Below are positions 39,401 to 49,719 of a stretch of 64,000 bases of DNA, one piece after another. The translations under genes were made by a program, and so were the position numbers. The stretch's first letter is position 1, and each line of letters begins with the position of its first letter. Origin of the DNA: Onchocerca volvulus (lineage: Eukaryota > Nematoda > Chromadorea > Rhabditida > Onchocercidae); contig HG738137.1 in NCBI GenBank assembly GCA_000499405.2, positions 27,711,756-27,775,755 of the forward strand, given 5' to 3'. The notes below the pieces were generated by a model. The model ran no database searches. It was not told where the DNA came from and worked only from the letters and a program-made list of their open reading frames with translations.

Positions 39401-40450
39401 TTAAAAAATCTTAAGCTTCTTTTTCACTGCTGAAGGATCATGAAGTTGAATTTCTACCTTCGATCCTATAATAATTCGAAAAATTTTCTTTTCTAATTCA
39501 TTTATTTCTTAAAGCAAGCAAAAAAAGTTATCATTTAATTCCATTTTTCGAAAAGATTGTTAATTTCATAGTAATGCTGCGCTATATTCTATTGCTATCA
39601 AATTATTCAAATCAATTTAATTTCAATTTTTTCAGTAAGAGACACAATTTGTTTATTAAAAAAAAGCCAATTCAATTTTTTCATTCTATGAGTATTAAAT
39701 TATTAAATAATTTTCACAGTAAGCACCGGAATTTCGTTGGAGTCCTACAATCTTTTCTTAATTCTCCATTACAGTCACCAAAAGAAAAAAAATTCTTTTT
39801 ATTTCTTATCAGTTGTCTACTGGATGCTTATAATTTCGAATTAAAAATTAAAATTTAATAATTGCTTTCCTCATCATCCATAATTTCCTAGATTTTCTAA
39901 ATAGATTGTCAATATTTAATGTAAGGCTTCAAAAATAAATGTCGCTGTCAAATTTGTGATCTTCAAATTCGATTAAAATAGAATAACCTCATTATGTAGA
40001 TAACATTTCATCGCTATCATCGAGTAATTCCGGCACATTAAACAAGCTATAAATCAATTAATTAATATTTTTGCTAGAAAACTTGTTAATTTGCAGGTTT
40101 TGTTAAAATGATATTTGACCTTTTTTTTTCAGACATAATTAAAATACTTTATGCAACAAAAAGATTGTTTGTAATAGCAGAATTTTCTTAATTTGCATAT
40201 CAATTTCATCTTTTTTTGATAAATAGAACTAATTGTTTACTTTTCATGAGATAAACAGAAAATTTTTGCAAAATTTAGATGCCAATTTCAATTATTGCTC
40301 CTTCAACTTGGAATAAATTTACTTTAGCCACATAAGATACACTATATTAAAAACAAACCCTTCCAATTCTTTGATCTTTTCCAACGATGTTGTAGCAATC
40401 ACTGATAATCCTTCTTTGATTGATAATTCCGGATTAATTCTGCGGATCAT
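39401..40450 (-). CDS. Possible small gene, isolated exons only
   Basis: Three blocks look coding on the minus strand. 40439-40359 encodes INPELSIKEGLSVIATTSLE then KIKELEG (an in-frame ATG lies at about 40451). 40046-40005 has a TTTATAG acceptor, fits in phase and adds LFNVPELLDDSDEM; it could end three codons later at a TAA or splice at GTTATC. 39465-39401 has a TTATAG acceptor and encodes SKVEIQLHDPSAVKKKLKIF and a stop, but I could not join it in phase to the others. Family not recognised. Confidence 0.35.
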
Positions 40451-40945
40451 ATTTGTTAAAATTGTTAAATAAATTGTTTTTCTAGTTGCATTTTTGGTAA
40501 TTTAAATAATTAAAAACTTTTCAAATATTCTTCAGATTTGATAAGACAAGATTTAAATTTTTATCGAGGCAAGCTTAACATATTAGGATTTAATTTCATA
40601 ATACTGCTAGAATTTGAATTGAATTTTTTTTCCTATAGCAACTAATTTTACATGTTCTAAAGAAACAGAGCATGATATTTGTTAAACATCATGAAAATGG
40701 CTATAAATTAGACTAAGCATTTTAATTAATGATTAGATCAAGCAAAAAGTCTAGTACAATAAAATTGGATCAATGAAATTTCTAGGCTACTTTTTTGGGA
40801 CATTAGACTCCTAAATATCATGATGCTATGAAACTTTATATATCTTTTTCGAGAGTCTTTGCATTATTTCAATGCTTGGCTTTAATATGATATAAGATTG
40901 CTCTAAACCAACAAATAATATACATAACCAGATATTACGAATAAT

Positions 40946-43119
40946 TTACAATTCGATTTTTTCGTTAGAATCGCCAACTGATGACTTTTTAGTTGTGCTT
41001 TCTTTCACAGTTTCATCTTTTATCATTTTTTCTTCTTCTAAAATCGTTTCTGCTGGACTCATTGATAAACTAACAGGAGTTTGCATTGTTGTTGTCATTG
41101 CTACCCAAAAAAATAAACAATCACTTCTTTTATTCAGAGAAAATGAAAAGTTTTTAGGAATTTTACAGTTGAAAGTGCTAAATTCAAAATTTTGATAGCT
41201 AAATTAAAATTTCGAAATGCAAATTATCTATCTGTTGATTCATTAATTATTCAATGGAAATATATATATATATATCAAATAAAAGTTGATTAACAAAAGT
41301 GCATAATCAAATTAGTTAATAACGTATATTTAAGTTTTTATGGAGTTAACTTCAAAAATTTGTTGATATCATTACGTCTGAATGATTGGCTATGAAGGAC
41401 ATAGTGAAATTATCATCTTCGATGTATATAATGATCAATAATAGATCTTTGCATAATTTAGGATATTGCTGAAATATATAGGATATTGCGGGAGAGCTGG
41501 TCTTACTAATATATCAAAAAAGTACCAGGTAATATAAATCACTGTTAATTAAACTAATGGATCAATCAAATTGATTTGCTTATTTGCATTGCTATAAAAT
41601 ATTTTGTGCAGCAAGAAGGAAATGGCTAAATTGAATGAAGTTTATGAAAATATTAAAAATTTTTATGATAACATTTTATGACATCTACTTTATGAAAAAA
41701 TTGATAATTTACCTTCTGATATCAGATGACAAATTTTTGGATGAATTTGATCGAAAAATATTCAAACTGAACATTGATTGACTATTCTCTTCGGCTATCA
41801 AAGCTCGTTGGTAACGAAAATAACAGTATATGTTAAAAGTAAATAATATTGCATAACCAATTATAAAAATCCTGAAAAAAAATCGGATTTATTATTAAAT
41901 TTTTTATCATTGGTTAAAAGATTTTTTAATTTGTTAAACAAATAGCTAGAATTTCTGAAAAAAAAAAAAACAAATTGATATATTTATAGGTTCAAAAATG
42001 ATCTGTTGTCTTATTTTTATTTTCACAGTCAAATTTTTGTCCAACTGTTATTCTCACAAATAATTTCAAATCTCAAAAAAACTTGTTGAAGATAATTAAA
42101 ATATTCAAAAGCGAAATAATTACGCTATGTTAATATAAATTGCAACACGACATCGATCCATAGGATTATGTCGAATTAATTTTTCAGTAGCAGCTAATTG
42201 TTTTTGAATCTCCTTTCCACTACGTGGCGTGTATGAGCGCTGAAATAACGTGAGGTCTCAGAAGAGTTCTCAGAAATTAAGTTCTTTATATCATAATTCA
42301 GATTATTATAATATTTTCCCATGCGACTTTAAATTGCAAAATTAGCATTTTTAGATTTGTTTAAAAAAGCAGAAATACTTCTGCGCAAATATTTAAATTA
42401 TAGTGAGATACATTTTGCGATCATATTGCTATTCTAATCTTTCTAAAACTTCAGTTTTCTGAAAATTATAGAAAATCTTAGACAAGCACATAAATTTTCC
42501 CATCATTATAAGGAATTTCAAGTAATGAATCTTTTTTTTTTTTCTTGGAAGAAAAGACCTTGCCATCGAAAAATTCTGCAATTGCCCAAAAAATTTTGTC
42601 GTATACCATTTTAACTATACGTTTTATTTTCGTCCATACCTGATCGATTATTTCTTTTGATGACGGACTTCTTGGCCTGTTGCTTTTTGCACTAAAATTT
42701 TATTTTAGAATTTTGCAAAGTTTTAGAATTTTAAAAAACTAAATCTGAAAAAAGACTTTTTTAGGTCTGATAAAATTTGCAAAAATAATTTGACCATGGC
42801 TTAATTTTAAAACTGTAGTAGTGATAAAATTAACTTGATTTTCCAAACTTGATGAAGTTTCAAAAAAATTTTTTAATTATTTCGTTATTAAACTGATGAG
42901 TTTTAAAGTTATATATGTAAGAAATTGTTTAAGTTAAACAATATTTCTATGAAACGAATCAATTTTCCATGGAAAGTGATTTTATTGGTGAGACAAAAAA
43001 AAAAAGGAAAAAAAAAACCTGACGAAGTTCTCTTTTTTGGTTTGTGGAGCTTTTTTCAATGACACAACAGCTATTTCACTGACAGTGGTTAAAATCATTG
43101 CCCAAAGCCATAAATTCAT
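40946..43119 (-). CDS. Unrecognised small membrane protein, 5 exons
   Basis: Exons (minus): 43119-43019, 42691-42640, 42239-42124, 41871-41713, 41100-40946. The first four join in phase. The N-terminus MNLWLWAMILTTVSEIAVVS is a signal peptide or signal anchor; a Lys/Ser/Pro-rich stretch follows, then YTPRSGKEIQKQLAATEKLI, and a membrane segment around IYINIAIFIIGYAILFTFNI followed by basic residues. The last exon is hydrophilic and Glu/Lys-rich (ILEEEKMIKDETVKEST) ending in TAA, but its frame needs a previous exon ending after one base whereas exon 4 ends after two. A missed micro-exon, a different donor, or a sequencing error would explain this. About 190 aa expected; possibly nematode-specific. 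No function proposed. Confidence 0.6.
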
Positions 43120-44644
43120 TTTTCAAAATAGATATGCATGAGATCATAAGTTAAAATTTCATTAAATAAATTTAAGCAAGATCTTTTGAGCCTGGCATCC
43201 AGTAATTGCTTCCTGTGAAATAACTAATATAGCAATGAAATAATTTGGTTAGACCTATTTTAAGCTGCCACACATGGCTCGTAAACAAATTTTCTATTTA
43301 TTAATTTCAAAGTAGTTAAAAATCTATAAAATTATAAAGAATGGAAAAAAACTCAGTATCAATTTTGATCCTTTAAAATGTCGAAAAAAAATAGCAAAAA
43401 TGTGGGATTTATTGATTAAAAAGGTTGGAACCAAATATTAAATATCAATGGACTATTTTCTCGCATAAAGCAAACATTCGACTGTATCATTTAACCTTTC
43501 TATTAAGGTTAGTATACGCAATTTGTATCGATCAAAGTTACCCGCCAATTACCCGCCAAAATTTGCATATCACTTCGTCGAGAGTATGAGATGATTCTCA
43601 GTACGGAAGTAATAATTCTTGGAAACTTGCAGGAAAATAAAAGTTGCAGTTATTAATATGCAAATTTTAAGACTTCATTTTTACTGAAATATTCAATTTT
43701 CAGGTTAATTGTAAGTCAACTTTATTTTTCTCTTCTAATGCGGTACTTTTTTTTTTTCATAGATTAAAGTTAAACAGCGAAACCTTCTGATGGAAAATCT
43801 TGATTTTCTTATAGTTTAATAATGATCTGGTTTTCAGTATCATTTCTTCTTGTGCAATAGCAGCATTTTCTAGAAAAAATGTTGAAAAATTCTTAAATGG
43901 TGGCAACTTTACATAATACTTTAATTTTATTAAATAATAACTAATATCGCCAAATTATCGGTTATATTATTGAATTATCGGTTGAATATATTATCGATAT
44001 TCATCAAATAATAATTCGTCTTATTTCAATCGATAATCCTTTTTTTTTTTTTTTTTTGTGAATTCTATAGTAGCACTCTCAGGGAACTTTCAGAATCAAT
44101 TTTAATCACTTTTGTTTCTTTTTCTTAGCAGATCAAATTCTCGTATTTCAATCAATAATTATTTATATTAATTTTGGATAAAATAGTATTAACACGTTGT
44201 CATTGTTCATTTTTTATAGACTTAAAGCTGTTTTAACAGAACATTGCCTTCATATCTCGAATGGATACTTGCCTTAGGCCAAGAAATCGCTTTTCTCAAG
44301 ATATTTCAAGAGAACGAAACTTTAAATTGATGATTGCTTTAATAATATTTTAGAATGTGATCTAAATAATGCTGTTAATTTCACTTGCTTCTCAATGATG
44401 AAGATAATAAGAAATAATATTGAAAAAAAAAAAAAAGAAAAAGGAAAAACTCGCTTGTTCGACCAATTATATCTAAATCGTAAACAGTTGAAAATCGGAA
44501 GTGTAAAGTTTATATAAATATCTTGGTATATGCAAACTTTCAAACATTACGCTATAACTAATGAATTGTAAATTTTGTTTTGCTATGGTGGCATGAATTA
44601 AACAAACTTCATTATAAAGAGAGTTATTATCTGTTAAAGAAGAT

Positions 44645-45000
44645 TGGATCCATTGTTCTTATCAGCATTCGACGAGTGGTGCTTTCCAAACTTTATCAAA
44701 TTCTATCAATTCCCATTACCAATAACTCACATGTCATTTCCCTACTATCAAAAAATGAGTCCAAAATATCAGTTGTATTATCCGTCTAAATTATCAGTTG
44801 TATTATCAGTTTTATTATGTATGTATTATCGATATTCATCATTTTCTTTGTATGACGTGGTTATTGCGAATAAAATTGTCATAACAAAGACTTTAATACA
44901 CAACAAAATCATTTGTACCAAGTTCCAATTTTCAACAACAAATCCTGCACAAATTTCTTTCACGACAAAGTTCAAAGATGAAGACCATGACAATTGTAGA
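44645..45000 (+). repeat. Dispersed repeat family B, copy 1
   Basis: Shows clear similarity to 52930-53270: TTCTTATCAGCATTCGACGAG versus TTCTTGTCAGGAATTCGGCGAG, then TTTATCAAATTCTATCA, ATTCCCATTACCAA, CCCTA, TGTATTAT-GATATTCATC, and CAAATTTCTTTCACGACA near the end. A long open frame (218 codons) crosses it but matches no family and ends in a poly-Lys tract, so it is taken as repeat-derived. Confidence 0.6.
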
Positions 45001-45648
45001 TTATTCAGATTCTTCGCTCAAATTGTTATTGATTCTACCCTATCAGTGTGTTGGTTCTTCCCAGAACATTCAATTCTTACTTTCTCTATTGGAAATGTGT
45101 TTCAAATGAAAATTGTTTTAGTTATTAGTAAGAATTTCATTAAAAAAAAGAAAAAAAAGAGAAGGAAACATTTGAAATTTTTCAAAAAAAAAAAAGGGTT
45201 TAAAAATGTTTCAAAATACGTTATAATTTCAAAAAAGTTATTTTTCTTCATAAATAATACCTCAGTATTAAAATCAACCATTTTTGAATGTGTAAAATGA
45301 TTGAATTTATTTAGTAAATTTCAAAAGAATAAGAAAAGATCAAATTGTAGTGTTAAGTTTTTGGAATACAAAATGAACTTGCCATATCAAATAACATTTT
45401 AATATATACAGCGTACATACCAAATTTCATTTTTTATGTATTGGATCAATATAACTAAACTAAAAATCCCTTCAAATTGAATAAATTTCTTACAAAAAAA
45501 GAAAAGGAACGAAAAATTTTATGGAAACTTTTCTCATAAGGATAGAAATAAATAAAAACAATTAAATTATGCATGAAATAATGTAACGAACTTGAAAATT
45601 TGCGAAATTTTGAGAAAAAATACGAAATAAATTTTTGTTGAAATATCT

Positions 45649-46692
45649 TCAAATCAAATAATATAAGAAATACATATATCCGCAAGCGAATAGCATGCCC
45701 AATACTGAATAAAATACCACCGAATCCATCGAAATTGAGTAACTAAAGTTGATATAGCTTAAATATTATTGATTTTTATCACCTTTATTATTTTACTACA
45801 ATTGAAATATCTGAGTAAACCATTCATTGTGAGAAAATGTGCTCTATAAATTTTGTAATGATAGAGATCAAATTCAGGAAAATTTCGTTCTTTCTACTAC
45901 TTATATTCATAAATTCACTTTCTACTAAAATTACCGTTTATTTTCATCTACTTTCTCGAACTCCTTATCATACGAATATGTCATCTTCTCTTCCTGAAAT
46001 CATTAACTGATAAAGTTTTCAAAATAGCGCAACTATTAATAGTCAATCGTCGATTTTAGCAAAGTTTTCGGAAATTTTATCCATTCTTTTTATAAAAAAA
46101 AAAAAAGTTGAATGCATTTTCCATTATATTCAGAACTAAATTTTAAAATATGAAAAATTTCTAAAAGCCTTTTTTTGCAGTAAGCTAAAAGAAATGAGAA
46201 AATTACTTATAATGAACAAAAATCTCAAAAATTTTAAAGAGCAAACAGCTTTTCGAATAAACATTTTTTTCTACCTCAACTATTTCGGCCACCAAATAAT
46301 TCTCCTTCATTTGTCGAGCATCAGTTGAATGTCCGATATCTTCATATTCTTCAGTAGCATCATGACCACCAAGCTTCAACAATACTTCACTACCACCTGG
46401 ATGCTGAAATTATCACCTGGATATTGAAATTATCATTTGGATGCTGAATACTAAATTACCCCAAAAAACTTTATCTGCAATTACAATATTAAATTAAATA
46501 TTAATAGCTGCTAAATATACGGGTTTTATAACTGAAGTTGATCTAAAAAACATTGAAAAGTTATTGAAACAAACTTGCCTCATCCAGATATTTAGTGAGG
46601 TCATAAACTTTGTTTCCGATGCAAATCCATAAACTATTACTAGTATTGTGTTCTGCTACCTGTGCTCGTGTCATTTGTTTTATTTCAGTCAT
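45649..46692 (-). CDS. Tail-anchored cytochrome b5, 4 exons, 131 aa
   Basis: Exons (minus): 46692-46579, 46403-46275, 45993-45935, 45742-45649; phases agree, 132 codons with stop. Cytochrome b5 is an electron carrier of the ER membrane serving fatty-acid desaturases and P450s. The heme domain occupies residues 1-90: [20 protein letters not shown], the axial ligand in HPGG (residue 39), [15 protein letters not shown] with the second axial His, [15 protein letters not shown] short charged linker ([13 protein letters not shown]) leads to a C-terminal hydrophobic anchor ([19 protein letters not shown]) and a few residues, as in microsomal b5. Intron 1 starts GC rather than GT (GAG|GCAAGT) and its acceptor lies in a 20-bp triplication. 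Length matches microsomal b5. Confidence 0.93.
46394..46453. repeat. 20-bp triplication covering the cytochrome b5 exon 2 acceptor
   Basis: 46394-46413, 46414-46433 and 46434-46453 are near-identical (CACCTGGATGCTGAAATTAT type). On the minus strand the unit carries the acceptor TTTCAG|CATCCAGG. The unit nearest the exon keeps the AG; the middle unit reads TTTCAATATCC and has lost it; the outer one reads ATTCAGCATCC and retains an AG. Confidence 0.9.
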
Positions 46693-47549
46693 TTTTTCTT
46701 TAAAATGAATTGTTACTAAATATGACAAATTTTGAGAATTTCTTGGCTTCCGATAACATAAATTTCAGTTTTTTTTAAAACATTTAACTAACCAATTCAA
46801 TAAAATTTTATTTAATTTAAAACAAGAAAGAAATTTTACTGATAAAAATTTACATAATAAACATGAAACAAAAAGCAAAATTTATATGTGATTAGTGAAA
46901 AGAAAAGAGGAAAAGCTGTCAAGTTTTGATTCAAATGCAAATTCGAGTATAATTAACAAAACGCTGTTATCATTAATTAAATGAAATACGAAATTTCAAA
47001 ATCGAGTAAATAAACGGATAAATTTCTTTTTTATCCGCAAATTTCCAAATTCGTATGCATTATTATTTAAACCAATCTATGTTCAAGTTTTTTTTTTCGA
47101 TAATTAGAGAAATAGAATTAAATAATTGCAATTTCATTTTAAAATTAAATAAATTCTACGAAAAATCCATCAAACAACAAGGTAAAAAGACTGTTAAAAA
47201 TTAAACTGCCGGAGGAAAATTCTCTTTCTGCTGATTTGATAATTTGGGACATCACAAAATATAATGGAAAGATTCTTTTGGCGATATTCATAACATCTAA
47301 ATAAGAAAACAAAGAAAAGGATATTTCGTTAAAAATGCTGGAGAAAAATCTGATTTGACTTGTACATAATGTGATTTGCGAATTGGTTGGATTTGAATTG
47401 ATCTTTCTGCTATTGTGACTCGGCAAGTCAGCAATAGACATCAAGAAGTTTGTGTGACAGAGAGGAATCCTTTTAAGACTTATTGACTGATGGAAGAATA
47501 ACTATTGATAACAACAACATCAAAGAATATCTAGCTAAATTGATCATTC

Positions 47550-47965
47550 TCGCTTATGTCGATCGGGATTGTCGAATTATTGCAGTTGAAATGAAGATTT
47601 GGATCGTTGTAGTGTTCTAGAGAACTTATAGCAAAAGTGACTGTTCTCCAAAATCCGCTCCTTCTCTGATTTCCTATTTCTCGCCTCAAATTTGGTCGAC
47701 CACGCTTTGTTTACCTGTTAATAGGAGCATGTTGCGGTAAACATGTTTTTATTGTTTTGAGCGAGAAACATGTTTATCCTTCGTCAGTAAACGTGTTTCT
47801 AATAAACATGCTTGTCACTTCCTTTTGATGATAAGCATGTTTATTCATTTTGGAGCGAAACATGTTTATTTTTTTGTCTATTGTTTTGGTAGTAAACATG
47901 CTTATAGTCAATTTGAAACTGTTTTCATGCTTCTTGAGTTTTAACAATCCTTGCTTATAATAAAC
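47550..47965 (+). repeat. Dispersed repeat family A, copy 3, with AAACATGTTT array
   Basis: Shares GTCGAATTATTGCAGTTGAA, GATCGTTGTAG, AAATCCGCTCCTTC, CTGATTTCC, TCGCCTCA, CTTTGTTTACCTGTTAAT and GCGGTAAACATG with the other two copies. Three perfect AAACATGTTT palindromes (47739, 47766, 47858) and several one-base variants (AAACGTGTTT, AAACATGCTT, AAGCATGTTT) lie within about 160 bp. About 0.9 kb upstream of the cytochrome b5 start. Confidence 0.8.
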
Positions 47966-48443
47966 CATCTTCCGGAATTTCATGGCAGAAAAGGGAAATA
48001 ACTAAAATAAATAACAGTACGATGCTTCCTCTTAACTGAAAAAAGTCCAAAAAAAAAGGTCCTGATTAGGTCCAACGCGGAATAAGCACCATAATCAATC
48101 TAGTAAAAATTCAAGATATACTTCAGAAAGAAAGAAGAAAATTAAATTTTTATTTACTTTTTTGAATATTTTTATAATTCAAAAATTTATTTATATTGCA
48201 GTTTTATATTAAGATGAAGATAGGAAAAAGACTTAATTATTTAATGCTCTAACAGTCACTTCTAATTTTTAAGAAATTTTGAAATTTTATACCAAGGGAA
48301 AGTTCTAATCGGAAGCTCGATGAAACTGCCATTGAATGATAGTGATATTAATAAAAATCTCCTGCGCTTTATTGATTCGTTGAATTATCTTTTTTCTATT
48401 TTTCATATTTTCACCATTTTTTTTTTTTTTTTCTATAAACTAG

Positions 48444-49705
48444 ATGTACGCTCCACGTGGCCAGTCCAGTTAGCTATATAAATAAAAACATAAAATATTC
48501 GTTTGTTTAAGATTTTAAATCTCCAAAAGTTCTTAAACACTTGCCTTATTTAAATTCGTTAGAAATCTTAGATTTCCTAAAATTCTTACTTATTGCTTCA
48601 AAACTTTTTCATAATGTTGAATATGCGCATGTTTTTATATATTTTTACATCCACGCGTTGCTGTTGTAGCTCAGTCTGATTAAGTGGAAAAGAAAGAAAA
48701 GAGAAAGTGCGTTTCTAATATCTTTAATTTCACATTACTTATGGGTATATAATATTATTTGTTTTTTATGTCTGTGTAGATATAAAGATTGTCTGGTTTG
48801 CCGAGTCGCGAACACATACAATTGCTATAATTCCAACATATAAGTGCCCATGTGAGAAGCAATCCGTTTCTAGATCTATACTGCACAATTCCAGAAATTG
48901 GCCCTGAGCTTTGTTATTGTTAAATGCAAACATCTGTCGAATTAGGGATTGCAATCTTTTAAATTAGAATGGCATATCCATTGAAATCATAGGAATACGA
49001 GAAATGAGGACATCTTCATCTTTGAAATGTCCTGTCGAGATTGTTGCTTTTACAACGCTGCTCATTAATTTTTTTATTGAATGCCTCGTGCCATTGCAAA
49101 GTTTTGGCTGTTGATATTTCGCAACATGATAATTGGCATGCCGATTTTCAATTGTATTTTTTTTTTTTTTGGAGGGCATCCCTGGCAGATCGAATGTGTT
49201 CAAAAATTCTATAGGATAATTAACCGCTTTGTTTGTTTCCAGAACAGTGTCGACGGACTTGTATATGACTGCCTGTACCGCAAAGTCCATGTATCATATT
49301 TTTCGTCACAACTTCATACAAATCCTTATCGACGTCGTCATCGAATATTTCGGCGCAAATTACATCATCTACTTCGTTTGAAATGATTTCGTCATAAAGC
49401 TAGATTAGTATATGTGCGTGTGGAACATGTGTGGCAATGCATGTGTGGATTGCTACAAACAATATATGTGCATGTGGCAGTCTTCTCCCATTTCACTGAC
49501 TACAACCAAAACCTTCCGATTCATAGATAAACAAGCGCACAGACCCAAATACTTCACGTTTTACAATGAAATCCAACAGCGATTTCAACTTTCGTCTGGA
49601 AACAGATGCTGTAATGTCATGCCTATCCATTGGCGATTACCCAGAAAGTAAGAGTTTTTGCATATTGTCCCAAGCTGGATTGCAAATAACTGTAATGAAT
49701 AGGTC
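48444..49705 (-). mobile_element. Decayed Helitron (Rep/helicase relic with large internal deletion)
   Basis: Minus-strand translation from about 49705 recovers pieces of a Helitron Rep domain in order: DLFITVICNPAWDNMQKLLL, a stop, SPMDRHDIT, LKSLLDFIVKREVFGSV, a stop, LPHAHIL (the HUH motif, repeated as VPHAHIL), then DKDLYEVVTKNMIHGLCG. The frame then jumps directly to the C-terminal end of the Pif1-like helicase: VDTVLETNKAVNYPIEFLN, RLCNGTR-like LCNGTR, MFAFNNNKAQGQ, IDLETDCFSHGHLYVG. Most of the element, including the helicase Walker motifs, is missing. Near the end a short insertion breaks the frame; the expected CSRLGKPDNLYIYTD is found in another frame. A CTAG followed by T at 48444-48447 (minus), 9 bases past the palindrome CCACGTGG, could be the 3' terminus. 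Non-functional. Confidence 0.85.
48768..49290 (-). pseudogene. Helitron helicase C-terminal pseudogene
   Basis: Two frames, 49290-48964 and 48954-48768, separated by a stop, hold the SF1B (Pif1-like) helicase end of the Helitron. Visible are KAVNYPIEFLNTFDLPGMP, a Lys run replacing the expected continuation, LCNGTRHSIKKLM, ISRIPMISMDMPF, NNNKAQGQ (helicase motif of the KSQGQ type) and CFSHGHLYVG. Poly-T at 49158-49170 and several stops show it is dead. Confidence 0.8.
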
Positions 49706-49719
49706 TGAAAAAAATGAAA

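Noticed and set aside
44644..45300. Longest single plus-strand open frame, 218 codons
   Set aside because: It runs through repeat family B into A-rich sequence giving KKKKKKRRKH; no domain, no splice context, and the related copy at 52.9 kb is not open in the same way.
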